A stretch of 43,362 nt of DNA from WJMD01 sp964596015 (GCA_964596015.1 CAZQSB010000020.1:1-43362), one strand, 5' to 3'. Positions 32,071-41,257 are shown, numbered from the stretch's first letter. Numbers and translations are program-made. Notes: generated by a model from the letters alone, not told the origin.

Positions 32071-33410
32071 AGTTCTACATCGAGACCTACGGGTGCCAGA
32101 TGAACGAGTACGACTCCCGTCTCATCGGAGAGCGTCTCGCCGCCGAGGGCCACGTTCCGGTGGCGGAACCGGGCGATGCGGACGCGGTCATCATCAACAC
32201 CTGCAGCGTGCGCGAGCGCGCGGAGACCCGGGTCCTCGGGAGGCTCCGTCACCTTCGCGGGCTCGCCCCCGCCGACTCGGTCATAGCGGTCGTCGGCTGC
32301 GTCGCCCAGCGGCTGGGCCGCGAGCTGCTCGAGACGACGCCGGTCGACCTCGTGGTGGGAACGGACGCGTACCGTCGTCTCCCGGAGCTTCTGGTGGCGG
32401 CGCGCGAGGCGAGACGGGTGTGTACGCCGGTCGAAGCGACCGAGTCGTACGACGACCGCCCGTCGCCGTCAGGCGCCTGCGTGACGGAGTTCGTCGCCGT
32501 CATGCGCGGGTGCAACAACTACTGCAGCTACTGCATCGTGCCGTACGTCCGGGGGCGCGAGAGGAGCAGACCGGCCGCGTCGGTCGTGGAGGAGATCTCC
32601 ACGCTCGTCGACCTGGGCACCAAGGACGTCACCCTCCTCGGACAGAACGTCAACTCGTACCGCGACGGGGACGTCGGTTTTCCTGAGCTTCTGAGGCGCG
32701 TCTCCGCCGTCCGCGGACTCGAGCGGCTCCGGTTCGCGACGTCTCACCCGAAGGACCTCTCCGAGGAGCTCATCGAGACCATGGCGACGACGCCCACCGT
32801 CTGCGAGCACCTCCATCTTCCGGTGCAGTCCGGCTCGGACCGGATCCTCACGGCCATGGGGCGCTCGTACGACCGCGCGCACTACCTTCGTCTCATCGAC
32901 CGCGTCAGGAAGAGCATTCCGGGCATCGCCCTCACGACGGACATCATCGTCGGCTTCCCGGGCGAGACCCGGGACGACTTCGAGCAGACGACGTCCCTCA
33001 TGAGGAGCGTGGGCTTCGATTCGGCGTTCATGTTCCGCTACTCGGTCCGGAGCGGGACCGCCGCGGCCCGTCTCGAGGACGACGTGCCCGAAGAGGAGAA
33101 GATCGAGCGTCTCACGAGCATCATCGATCTCCAGAAGGAGATGACCACCCGGATCAACGAAGAGCTCGTCGGTCGGACGGTGGAGGCGCTGACCGAGGGT
33201 CCGAGCCAGCGGGACCCCGAGGTCCTGTTCGGCCGCACGCGGACGAACAAGGGCGTCGTGTTCACGGGCCCCGCGGACCCGGGGGAGTTGGCCGACGTGC
33301 GCATCCTTGAAACCTCGGCCTGGACGCTTCGTGGGACGATGAACGACCCCTCAGAGCGGCGGAAGAGCGACGGGAGAAACACCTTGCGGCGGCCGACGGA
33401 GCGTTGCTAG
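32067..33410 (+). CDS. miaB: tRNA i6A37 methylthiotransferase (MiaB)
   Basis: Converts i6A37 to ms2i6A37 in tRNA after MiaA action; miaA itself is at 40280 in this window. 447 residues from GTG 32067, which overlaps the mtaB TGA. MTTase cysteines Cys10 (ETYGCQMNEYDS), Cys46 (INTCSVRE) and Cys78 (VVGCVAQ) and radical SAM cysteines C149-NNY-C153-SY-C156 are all present, along with LLGQNVNSY, HLPVQSGSDRILTAMGRSY and IIVGFPGETRDDFEQT. The C-terminal TRAM domain includes EVLFGRTRTNKGVVF. It is a paralogue of the upstream gene. The final TAG overlaps a possible -10 element for the next operon. Confidence 0.95.
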   Translation: MKFYIETYGCQMNEYDSRLIGERLAAEGHVPVAEPGDADAVIINTCSVRERAETRVLGRLRHLRGLAPADSVIAVVGCVAQRLGRELLETTPVDLVVGTDAYRRLPELLVAAREARRVCTPVEATESYDDRPSPSGACVTEFVAVMRGCNNYCSYCIVPYVRGRERSRPAASVVEEISTLVDLGTKDVTLLGQNVNSYRDGDVGFPELLRRVSAVRGLERLRFATSHPKDLSEELIETMATTPTVCEHLHLPVQSGSDRILTAMGRSYDRAHYLRLIDRVRKSIPGIALTTDIIVGFPGETRDDFEQTTSLMRSVGFDSAFMFRYSVRSGTAAARLEDDVPEEEKIERLTSIIDLQKEMTTRINEELVGRTVEALTEGPSQRDPEVLFGRTRTNKGVVFTGPADPGELADVRILETSAWTLRGTMNDPSERRKSDGRNTLRRPTERC

Positions 33411-33413
33411 ACT
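33384..33413 (+). promoter_or_regulatory. Possible promoter for lapA-lapB
   Basis: TTGCGG (33384-33389), 18-base spacer, TAGACT (33408-33413). Moderate match. A 7-bp hairpin begins where transcription would start (33421). Confidence 0.4.
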
Positions 33414-33420
33414 GTCGCTG

Positions 33421-33437
33421 CCGCGGGAGACCCGCGG
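33421..33437 (+). other. Hairpin between miaB and lapA
   Basis: CCGCGGG pairs perfectly with CCCGCGG around AGA. There is no T run. It would be the very 5' end of a lapA transcript if the promoter just upstream is real, or a weak terminator for miaB. Confidence 0.45.
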
Positions 33438-33510
33438 GCGGGCGCGCTTCGGTTCGAGTCGCGGCCGGGCGCATCGCACAGGATTCTCCTAAGGATCGGG
33501 AGGTGCAGGC

Positions 33511-33834
33511 GTGTGGGTCCTGAGAATGCTGCTCATCCTCATCCTCGTCGTGGCGATCACGTGGTTCGCCATGATCAACAGCGGTGAGAGAGCGACCATC
33601 TCGCTCGGCACCGCGGGCTTGACCTTCGAAGACGTCCCACTGGTCCTTCTGCTCTTCGAGGCCTTCGTTATCGGCGCCGTCGTCTGGTTCTTCGTGTCGA
33701 TCTTCCATGAGTTCACGCTGCGCCGACGCATTCATGGGCTCCGCCGCGAGAACAGGGACCTCCAGCAGGAGATCGCGGGGCTCAGGAACATCTCTCTCGA
33801 GGAGATCGAAGCGGAGAGGGAAGGCGAGGAGTAG
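33511..33834 (+). CDS. lapA: LapA-domain (DUF1049) membrane protein
   Basis: A 107-residue inner-membrane protein. Two membrane segments (about 5-23 and 42-64) enclose FAMINSGERATISLGTAGLTFEDVPL, the usual LapA pattern, followed by a cytoplasmic coiled coil (HEFTLRRRIHGLRRENRDLQQEIAGL). In E. coli LapA works with LapB in LPS assembly and LpxC turnover. The GTG has GGGAGG seven bases upstream. The next gene, 18 bases on, encodes a LapB-like protein, which strengthens the call. Confidence 0.82.
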   Translation: MWVLRMLLILILVVAITWFAMINSGERATISLGTAGLTFEDVPLVLLLFEAFVIGAVVWFFVSIFHEFTLRRRIHGLRRENRDLQQEIAGLRNISLEEIEAEREGEE

Positions 33835-33852
33835 CCGCATCGGGAGGTCATC

Positions 33853-34983
33853 GTGAACGCGCTGGCCCTGACACTGATCGCCATCGCGGCGGCCGTGGTC
33901 CTGCTCGCGTGGCGGGTGGCCGCCATGCGAAGGTCGCGCGAGGCGCGTGAGGACGTCACGCCGTACCGACTGGGCATCGACGCCATGATCCGGGGCGATC
34001 GCGAGGAGGCCGTGAGGCATCTGGCCGCGGCCGTGCGCGAGGATCCACGGAACGTCGACGCCTACATCAAACTCGGCAACCTCCTCCGCGAGCAGGGGCG
34101 GGCCCGTCAGGCCGTCCAGGTGCATCGCGAGCTCCTCGTGAAGCGAAGACTTTCGAAGGCGCTCAGGAACGAGATCACGATGAACCTCGCGCTCGACCTT
34201 CGCGAGGAAGGCCGTTGGACCGAGGTTCTCGAGAGCCTGGCGTCTCTCGACCGCGCGAGCAGGAGCGACCCCGAGATGCTCGAACTCGCCAGGGACGCCT
34301 ACGAGGCGACGGGCGACTACGACCGCGCGCGGGAGGCTCACCGCGAGTTCCTGAAGACCGACGGCGAGGGACCCGAGCTGGGGATCTACCGCGCCCACCT
34401 GGCGCTCCTGGCGCTCAGGTCGGGCGACACGGCGCGGGCGCGTTCCGAGTTCCGGGCGGCCCTCAAGGAGAGCCCGCAGAAGGCCATCCTGGCGAACGTC
34501 TACCTCGGCGACATCGCCGCCGAGGAGAAGGACACCGACCGCGCCATCGCGTACTGGATGAAGCTCGTCACCGAGCGGCCGGAGTGCGCTCACGTCGTGT
34601 TCGAGCGGCTGGAGAAGGCGTTCTTCGAGGTCGGCGATTTCGGACGCATGATGAGCATCTATGAGGACGTCGTGTCGAGAGCACCCTCGAGCGCGCGGGC
34701 CCTCATCGGCCTGTCGAGGATGTTCGAGCGGAAGGGCGCCATCGACGACGCGGTCAGGACGGCCCGCGAGGCGACGAAGCACGAGGGCCCGAAACTCGCA
34801 GGACACAGACGTCTCATCGAGCTCCTGGTGCGCCAGGAGCGCTTCGAGGAGGCGGCCGGGGCCGCGGACACCCTGCTCGAGACACTGAGTTCGGTGAGTC
34901 CGACCTGTCCTTCCTGCGATTCCCCCGTTCCGGAAGGAGCGTGGCGCTGTCCCGCCTGCCGCGCCTGGCTCGATGCCTGCTGA
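33853..34983 (+). CDS. lapB: LapB-like TPR protein with rubredoxin-type zinc knuckle
   Basis: A 376-residue inner-membrane-anchored protein. One N-terminal membrane segment (about 3-22) precedes TPR repeats from about 40 to 340 (such as LGIDAMIRGDREEAVRHLAAAVREDP, YIKLGNLLREQGRARQAVQVHRELL, YLGDIAAEEKDTDRAIAYWMKLVTERP). It ends in a metal site C352-x2-C355-x10-C366-x2-C369, the rubredoxin-like ending that distinguishes LapB (YciM). In E. coli LapB promotes FtsH degradation of LpxC and so limits LPS synthesis. The GTG follows GGGAGG. The pairing with LapA supports the function; LPS control in this organism is inferred. Confidence 0.85.
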   Translation: MNALALTLIAIAAAVVLLAWRVAAMRRSREAREDVTPYRLGIDAMIRGDREEAVRHLAAAVREDPRNVDAYIKLGNLLREQGRARQAVQVHRELLVKRRLSKALRNEITMNLALDLREEGRWTEVLESLASLDRASRSDPEMLELARDAYEATGDYDRAREAHREFLKTDGEGPELGIYRAHLALLALRSGDTARARSEFRAALKESPQKAILANVYLGDIAAEEKDTDRAIAYWMKLVTERPECAHVVFERLEKAFFEVGDFGRMMSIYEDVVSRAPSSARALIGLSRMFERKGAIDDAVRTAREATKHEGPKLAGHRRLIELLVRQERFEEAAGAADTLLETLSSVSPTCPSCDSPVPEGAWRCPACRAWLDAC

Positions 34984-35809
34984 GTCCCGCACACACACAG
35001 TCCCGGTCGTGCTCGCAGTCGTGTTCCTGTCTGTGTTCGTCCTTTCGGCCTCGGCGCAGCCCGCGGCGAGCGAGGCCGTGGCCCGCGCGCGGGCGCTGGA
35101 GCAGTCGGGCAGGGCGAGAGAAGCGGCGGTCTATCTGAGGGAGCTCGTCGAGTCGAACGAGCGGCTCAAGGAGAGCGCGACCGTGCTGCTCGAGCTTGCG
35201 CGGCTCACCGCCGACGTCGACACGCTGACCGCGCTCCTGGACGCGGCCGTCGAGGCGGCGGGCAGGCCCGAGGAGGTCGCGGCCGCGCACATGATGCGCG
35301 GCGATCTGCTCTACGCGAGGGGACGCTACACGGCCGCGGCCGATGAGTACGCGCGAGCGGAGCGCGCGGCCCCGGCGTTCAGGCCGGGCGCGGCGGCTCT
35401 CCGTCGCGCCGAGAGTCTTCTGGCGGCAAACGACGGTTCGGCCGCGCTGGAGGCCTTCCGCGCCCTGGCCGGGGCCCCGGGCGCCCTCGAGGACGTCCGG
35501 CCGTGGGCCGAGCTCGGCGCCGCCAGGTCCCTCCTCGAGATAGGGCGGTTCGACGAGGCCGCGCGGTCCTTCGAGAACGTCGCCGCAACCTACGCGGAAG
35601 ACGACGTCAGGCAGCTGGCGCTCGCGGGAGCGGCGGCGGCCCGCGACCGTCTCGGCGACCACGCGGCGATGGTCGAACTCCTCTCGTCGCTCATCGACGA
35701 ATACCCGGGGACGTTCCATTCGACGGTCGCCGAGGAGAGACTGTCCCGTCCGGCGCCGCCGGACACGGCGGCCGGCGACACCACAGCCCAGTCGAGCGAG
35801 ACTCCCTGA
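34973..35809 (+). CDS. Exported TPR protein
   Basis: A 278-residue protein with a signal peptide (VVLAVVFLSVFVLSASA, cleavage before QPAAS). The rest is alpha-helical TPR-like repeats, for example ARALEQSGRAREAAVYLRELVES, HMMRGDLLYARGRYTAAADEYARAERAAP, ELGAARSLLEIGRFDEAARSFENVAATY and HAAMVELLSSLIDEYP. These resemble the periplasmic BamD/YbgF-type repeats, but no lipobox or specific domain is seen. It ends in a Pro/Thr-rich tail. The ATG overlaps the lapB end by 11 bases, so co-translation is likely and an envelope role fits. The specific function is unknown. Confidence 0.8.
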   Translation: MPAESRTHTVPVVLAVVFLSVFVLSASAQPAASEAVARARALEQSGRAREAAVYLRELVESNERLKESATVLLELARLTADVDTLTALLDAAVEAAGRPEEVAAAHMMRGDLLYARGRYTAAADEYARAERAAPAFRPGAAALRRAESLLAANDGSAALEAFRALAGAPGALEDVRPWAELGAARSLLEIGRFDEAARSFENVAATYAEDDVRQLALAGAAAARDRLGDHAAMVELLSSLIDEYPGTFHSTVAEERLSRPAPPDTAAGDTTAQSSETP

Positions 35810-35848
35810 ACCAGGTCGTCCCCACGACCTCGAGACCGGAGGCCGCGA

Positions 35849-38470
35849 GTGGCCGAGCTGACGCCCATGATGCGCCAGTACCGGAGGATCAAGCAGGAGC
35901 ACGGAGACGCGCTCCTGCTCTTCCGCATGGGCGACTTCTACGAGACCTTCTTCGAGGACGCGAAGCTCGCGTCGTCAGTGCTCGGCATCGCCCTCACGAC
36001 GCGCGACAAGGGAAGCGACAACCCCATCCCGCTTGCCGGCATCCCGTATCACGCTCTCGACTCCTACCTGGCCCGGCTGGTCGCCGCAGGCGTCAAGGTG
36101 GCCATCTGCGATCAGGTCGAGGATCCGAAGAAAGCGCGCGGACTCGTCAAGCGCGAGGTGACTGAGATCGTCACCCCGGGCACGGTGATGGGAGAGGGGT
36201 TGCTCGACGAGCGCCGCTCCAGCTATCTCGTCTCGGTCGCTCCGACACGATACGCCGTCGGACTGGCGAGGGTCGATCTCTCGACCGGAGAGTTCACCCT
36301 CACGGAGGTAGAACACGGCGACGTCCGCCGCGAGATCCTCAGGGCCGACGCCGCCGAGATCATCGTCCCCGAGTCCCCGGCCGAGGAGGAACCTCTGCTG
36401 TCGGTTCTGGCGGAGCTCCGCGGCGTGACGGTGACGCGGCTCGCGGACTGGGAGTTCGCGCCCGGCGAGGCGGCTTCGGCCGTCAGGGAGCACTTCGGAG
36501 TCGCGAACCTGGACGGGTTCGGGGTGTCCGACATGGACGCGGGCGTGGCCGCCGCCGGGGCCGCACTGAGATACCTCCGCGACCTCAAGCGCCGCGACCT
36601 CACTCAGATCACGACACTGCGGCCCGTCGGCGCGGCGGAGCACATGGTCCTCGACGAAACGACCCAGAGGAACCTCGAGCTCGTTGAGCCGATGGAACGG
36701 GGACTCGAAGAGGCGACACTGCTCGCCGTTCTCGACCGCACCGTGACCGCCATGGGGGCCCGCCTCATGAGGCAGTGGGTCCTTTACCCGCTGCTCGATG
36801 TCGAGAGGATCGGCCGACGGCACGACGCGGTCGGAGAGTTCCTCGACGACCCGGCGCTCAGAGAGTCGGTCAGGCTGCTCCTGGCGGAGCTTTGCGACGT
36901 GGCCCGCGTCATGGGAAGGGTCGGATCGGGACACGCCTCGCCGCGAGACCTCGCGCAGCTCAGGCGCGGTCTCGAGATCGCCCCCGGGATCGCGGCGGCC
37001 TGTCTGGACGCGGACGGCGCTTCGATCAGGGCGCTCGGCGGACTCGTTCCGGACGTCTCCGACGTCGAGTCGTTCCTGTCAGCGGCGATCAACGACAGCC
37101 CGCCGGCGACCCTGCGCGACGGCGGAGTCATCCGGGACGGATACGACGAGGAGCTCGACCGGCTCAGGAGCGTCACGAGGGACGGCAAGGGGTGGATATC
37201 CCGGCTCCAGACCCGCGAGCGGGAACGCACCGGCATTCCCTCTCTACGGATCGGCTTCAACAAGGTCTTCGGCTACTATCTCGAGGTGCGGAAGACCCAC
37301 ATCGAACTGGTCCCGGACGACTACGTCCGCAAGCAGACGCTCGTGAACGCCGAGCGCTACGTGACCCCGGAACTCAAGGAGCATGAGGAGACGGTCCTCA
37401 ACGCCGAGGAGCGCATGGTCCGGCTCGAGGCCGAGCTCTTCGAGCGGGTCCGGGCGAGGGTCGCCGGTTCCTCACAGGCCATCCAGGCGCTGTCGGCCGA
37501 GCTGGCGCGCATCGACGCGCTCGCCGGTCTCGCCGAGGTCGCGGCGGAATCGCGGCTCGTCCGCCCGACCATCGACGACTCCGGCGTTCTGCTGGTGCGA
37601 GACGGCAGGCACCCCGTCGTGGAGAGCATCCTCGAGGGCGAGGCCTTCGTGCCGAACGACCTCGACCTGTCGACGGACGAGAGGCAGATCCTGCTGATCA
37701 CCGGTCCCAACATGGCCGGCAAGTCGACGTATCTCAGGCAAACGGCACTCGTCGTCATCATGGCCCAGATGGGTTCGTTCGTCCCGGCCCGCGAGGCTCA
37801 CGTCGGCCTGGTCGACCGGGTCTTCACGAGGATCGGAGCGACCGACGCTCTGGCCAGGGGACGGAGCACGTTCCTCGTCGAGATGAGCGAGACCGCGAAC
37901 ATCCTGAGAAACGCGACCGACCGGAGCCTGGTCCTCCTCGACGAGATCGGTCGCGGAACCAGCACCTTCGACGGCCTTTCGATAGCCTGGGCGGTCACGG
38001 AGCACCTCCACAACCGGGAGACAGGGAGGCCGAGGACGCTCTTCGCCACGCACTACCACGAGCTCACGGAGCTCGCGGAGGTGCTGCCGCGGCTCTGGAA
38101 CATGAACGTGCTGGTCAGGGAGTCCGGAAACACGATATCGTTCCTGAGGAAGGTCGCGCCGGGGGCCGCCGACCAGAGCTACGGCATCGAGGTGGCGCGG
38201 CTCGCGGGCGTTCCCGACGCCGTCACGGCGCGTGCCCGGGAGGTTCTCAGGAATCTCGAGTCGTCGCAGTACGACTCGGACGAGGTCCCGCGACTGGCCG
38301 CGGGCGAACACGGTCCTCTGGGGCCGGAGAGCCCGCAGCTCCCGCTCTTCGCGGCGTCGACCTCGGCGGTCGAGCGGGCCATAGGCGAGCTCGATCTGGA
38401 CACGATGACGCCGCTCGAGGCGTTCGACCGGCTCCGGAAGCTCAAGGAGGAGGTCGAGAGCCGCTCGTAG
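35849..38470 (+). CDS. mutS: DNA mismatch repair protein MutS
   Basis: Recognises mismatches and small loops. The 873-residue protein has the mismatch-stacking motif F30-Y31-E32 (RMGDFYETF), connector, core and clamp domains, and an ABC-type ATPase: Walker A G619-PNMAGKST627, signature STFLVEMSETANIL, Walker B with D698-E699 (LVLLDEIGRGTSTFDG) and the FATHYHEL motif. The GTG has CGGAGG six bases upstream. MutL and MiaA follow in the same direction. The length is normal for MutS1, and the C-terminal helix-turn-helix/dimer region is present (MTPLEAFDRLRKLKEEV). Confidence 0.98.
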   Translation: MAELTPMMRQYRRIKQEHGDALLLFRMGDFYETFFEDAKLASSVLGIALTTRDKGSDNPIPLAGIPYHALDSYLARLVAAGVKVAICDQVEDPKKARGLVKREVTEIVTPGTVMGEGLLDERRSSYLVSVAPTRYAVGLARVDLSTGEFTLTEVEHGDVRREILRADAAEIIVPESPAEEEPLLSVLAELRGVTVTRLADWEFAPGEAASAVREHFGVANLDGFGVSDMDAGVAAAGAALRYLRDLKRRDLTQITTLRPVGAAEHMVLDETTQRNLELVEPMERGLEEATLLAVLDRTVTAMGARLMRQWVLYPLLDVERIGRRHDAVGEFLDDPALRESVRLLLAELCDVARVMGRVGSGHASPRDLAQLRRGLEIAPGIAAACLDADGASIRALGGLVPDVSDVESFLSAAINDSPPATLRDGGVIRDGYDEELDRLRSVTRDGKGWISRLQTRERERTGIPSLRIGFNKVFGYYLEVRKTHIELVPDDYVRKQTLVNAERYVTPELKEHEETVLNAEERMVRLEAELFERVRARVAGSSQAIQALSAELARIDALAGLAEVAAESRLVRPTIDDSGVLLVRDGRHPVVESILEGEAFVPNDLDLSTDERQILLITGPNMAGKSTYLRQTALVVIMAQMGSFVPAREAHVGLVDRVFTRIGATDALARGRSTFLVEMSETANILRNATDRSLVLLDEIGRGTSTFDGLSIAWAVTEHLHNRETGRPRTLFATHYHELTELAEVLPRLWNMNVLVRESGNTISFLRKVAPGAADQSYGIEVARLAGVPDAVTARAREVLRNLESSQYDSDEVPRLAAGEHGPLGPESPQLPLFAASTSAVERAIGELDLDTMTPLEAFDRLRKLKEEVESRS

Positions 38471-38540
38471 CGGCGCGGCGTCCCGGGAGCGTGACCGGAC
38501 CGGGCGAGAGCGAGACGGAACACAGAGGGAAGGGGACAGC

Positions 38541-40283
38541 GTGGCTCGAAGGATCCACACGCTCACGGAAGCTGTCTCGAACATGATCTCGGCCGGCGAG
38601 GTCGTCGAGGGACCGTTCTCTGTCGTCAAGGAGCTCGTCGAGAACGCCATCGACGCGGGCGCCGACGAGATCAGCGTCGAGGTCAAGGGCGGGGGCGGAG
38701 ACCTCGTTCTCGTCAGCGACAACGGCGTGGGGATGGAGCGCGACGACGCCGTCGATTCGTTCAAGCGATACGCCACGAGCAAGCTCTCGAGCGCCGAGGA
38801 GCTCGACGTCATCGAGACGCTCGGGTTCAGGGGCGAGGCCCTCCCGTCGATAGCATCCGTCTCGAGGGTCCGGGTCGTCACGTGCGAGCCGGGGAGCGTC
38901 GAGGGAACCGAAGTGACGCTTGTCGGTGGCGAGCTCCGGGACGTACGTCCCGCGGGACGCGCGCCCGGAACGACCGTCGAGGTGTCGTCGCTCTTCTTCA
39001 ACACGCCGGCGAGGCGGAAGTTCCTGCGGAGCGACCGCGTCGAGACGCGCAGGATCATCGAACTCCTGACGGAATACGCTGTGCTCTATCCGGCCATCCG
39101 GTTCGACGTGGCCGTCGACGGCAAGCTGGAGCTCTCGGTCCCGCACGCGTCCGGACTGCGCGACCGCGTAGCCGCCGTGCTCGGGACTTCCCTCCTCGAG
39201 GACCTCTTCCCGGTCTCGTCCGCGGAGGGCGGCTACTCGCTCTCAGGCCTGGTCGGGAAGCCGTCGGTCGCCCGCGCCCGCGGAGCGCTCCAGATCGTCG
39301 CGGTCAACGGCCGCCCCATCGGGAGCCGGCTTGTCGGCGCGGCCGTCCGCTCGGGCTACGGTGAGCTTCTGCCGAGAGACCGTCACCCCGTGTACGTGCT
39401 CCTCGTCGACATCGATCCGACGCTCGTCGACGTCAACGTCCATCCGACCAAGCGAGAGGTGCGCTTCGGCGACACGCGCAGGGTGTTCGGCCTCGTTGAG
39501 GCCGCAGTCCGGAAGACGCTCCTGTCCCGCGACAGCGCTCCTCGCTTCGGCGGCGTCAGGGACGGGAGCCCTGACAGCGGCTGGTCGGGACCGCGGGCGT
39601 CGGGGAGTGTCCCGGCCACCCAGCTCTCGCTTCCGCGCGACATGCAGGAGGGGTTGCAGACGGAGCCCGGAGCGCCCCCCTCCGAGAGCGAGCGCGTGGT
39701 CGACCCGCTCGAGGAAGTGAAGTTCTGGCAGCTCCACCACCAGTATGTCTTCGTCCAGACGCGGGAGGGCGTCCTCCTCCTGGACCAGCACGCCGCTCAT
39801 GAGCGGGTCGTCTACGAGGAGGCGCGACGTCGGTTGACCGGCGCCGCCGAAGAGGGGACCAGCCAGCAGCTTCTGTTCCCGGTCACGGTCGACCTGTCGC
39901 CCGAGGAGTGGAAGGCGTTCGAAGAGGTCGGGGCACTGGTCGACAGGCTGGGGTTCTCGGTCCGTCCTCTGAGCGGTCGCACCGTGATGATCGAATCGGT
40001 CCCCGGAGCCTTCCCCAGGATCGCTCACGAGACCGTCCTCAAGGACATCCTCGCCTCTTTGCCGTCGGGCGCGTCGGGTACGCGTGACTACGTCGAGAGC
40101 ATCGCGAAGACGTTCGCCTGCCGCACCGCCATCAAGGCCGGCGACCGCCTTCGCGAGGAGGAGATGCGCGCCCTGGTGGACCAGCTCTTCGCCACAGAGC
40201 TTCCGTACTCCTGTCCGCACGGAAGGCCGACGTTCATGCGGATGACGCTCAGCGAACTCGACAAGCGGTTCGGAAGAACATGA
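38541..40283 (+). CDS. mutL: DNA mismatch repair protein MutL with endonuclease motif
   Basis: Couples MutS to strand removal. The N-terminal GHKL ATPase is intact: VVKELVENAIDAGA, DNGVGM, RYATSKL, ETLGFRGEALPSIASVS. The C-terminal domain carries D415-QHAAH-E421-RVVY-E426, exactly DQHA(x)2E(x)4E, the metal-dependent nicking site of MutL proteins from bacteria lacking MutH, together with ACRTAIKAGD and SCPHGRPTFMRM. The 580-residue length and a proline-rich linker (about 335-380) are usual. GTG start after a purine-rich GAGGGAAGGGG. Its TGA overlaps the miaA ATG by four bases. Confidence 0.97.
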   Translation: MARRIHTLTEAVSNMISAGEVVEGPFSVVKELVENAIDAGADEISVEVKGGGGDLVLVSDNGVGMERDDAVDSFKRYATSKLSSAEELDVIETLGFRGEALPSIASVSRVRVVTCEPGSVEGTEVTLVGGELRDVRPAGRAPGTTVEVSSLFFNTPARRKFLRSDRVETRRIIELLTEYAVLYPAIRFDVAVDGKLELSVPHASGLRDRVAAVLGTSLLEDLFPVSSAEGGYSLSGLVGKPSVARARGALQIVAVNGRPIGSRLVGAAVRSGYGELLPRDRHPVYVLLVDIDPTLVDVNVHPTKREVRFGDTRRVFGLVEAAVRKTLLSRDSAPRFGGVRDGSPDSGWSGPRASGSVPATQLSLPRDMQEGLQTEPGAPPSESERVVDPLEEVKFWQLHHQYVFVQTREGVLLLDQHAAHERVVYEEARRRLTGAAEEGTSQQLLFPVTVDLSPEEWKAFEEVGALVDRLGFSVRPLSGRTVMIESVPGAFPRIAHETVLKDILASLPSGASGTRDYVESIAKTFACRTAIKAGDRLREEEMRALVDQLFATELPYSCPHGRPTFMRMTLSELDKRFGRT

Positions 40284-41257
40284 GCAACGGGCGGAGCGCC
40301 GAAGAGCGGAGGTCCCGGCGACGGACCGTGATGGCCGTCGTCGGCCCCACCGCCGTCGGGAAGACCGGCGTCGCCGTGCGGGTGGCCCGGGAACTCGGCG
40401 GCGAGATCGTGTCGGCCGACTCGCGCCAGATCTATCGCGGCATGGACATCGGCACGGCGAAGCCCGACCCCGCGGCGACGCGTCCGGCGCCGCACCATCT
40501 CATCGACATCGTGGAACCCTCTGAGCGTTACGACGCGGCCCGCTTTGCGGCGGACGCCGAGACGGCGATCGCGGACATCGTGGAGCGGGGCCGCGAGCCC
40601 CTCGTGGTCGGCGGCACGGGATTCTACCTGACGTCGCTCTTCGAGGGGCTCTTCGAGGGTCCGGGCCGCGACCCCGAGGTCCGCGCCCGTCTCGAGGAGG
40701 AGGCCGAACGCGTCGGCTCACCAGCCCTCCACGAACGTCTCGCCCGCGTCGACCCCGCGACCGCCCGGAGGCTCCATCCGAACGACGCGGTCCGCATCGT
40801 CCGGGCGCTCGAGGTCTTCGAGGTGACGGGAAGGCAGCTGTCCTCGTGGCACGAGGACAGCCCGCGCGACACGCGCTTCGACGCCTGGTACACGCTCCTC
40901 ACGATGGACCGCGAGCGGCTCTACGAGAGGATCGAAGACAGGGTCGACGGAATGGTCGAGGCGGGGCTTCTTGAGGAGGTCGAGGGCCTCGTCCGGTCGG
41001 GGAGGCTCGCGGAGGGCATGCCCGCGGCCGACGCCCTCGGCTACCGCGAGCTCCTTCCGGTGGTACGAGGGGAGGCGGAGTTGGCCGACGCGGTGCAGCT
41101 CATCAAGCGCAACACGCGCCGCTACGCCAAGCGGCAGATGACGTGGTTCGGAAAGACGCCCGCCGACCTGGTCGTCGACATGGGGGAGATGACCCCCGAT
41201 GAAGCGGCCGGCCGCGTGCTCGACGCGTGGGCGGGCTCCGGAACGCCGGGTCGCTGA
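40280..41257 (+). CDS. miaA: tRNA dimethylallyltransferase
   Basis: Adds the dimethylallyl group to A37 of tRNAs reading UNN codons, making the substrate for MiaB. The 325-residue protein has the P-loop G22-PTAVGKT29, the DSRQIYRGMDIGTAKP motif, GGTGFYLTSLFEGL, and late blocks ADALGYRELLPVVRG and IKRNTRRYAKRQMTWF. The ATG overlaps the mutL stop (ATGA). A second in-frame ATG at 40331 would remove the basic N-terminus (SAEERRSRRRT) without affecting motifs. The substrate DMAPP comes from the MEP pathway whose last gene, ispH, is also in the window. It is convergent with the sulfatase-fold gene, 32 bases away, with no clear terminator between. Confidence 0.96.
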   Translation: MSNGRSAEERRSRRRTVMAVVGPTAVGKTGVAVRVARELGGEIVSADSRQIYRGMDIGTAKPDPAATRPAPHHLIDIVEPSERYDAARFAADAETAIADIVERGREPLVVGGTGFYLTSLFEGLFEGPGRDPEVRARLEEEAERVGSPALHERLARVDPATARRLHPNDAVRIVRALEVFEVTGRQLSSWHEDSPRDTRFDAWYTLLTMDRERLYERIEDRVDGMVEAGLLEEVEGLVRSGRLAEGMPAADALGYRELLPVVRGEAELADAVQLIKRNTRRYAKRQMTWFGKTPADLVVDMGEMTPDEAAGRVLDAWAGSGTPGR

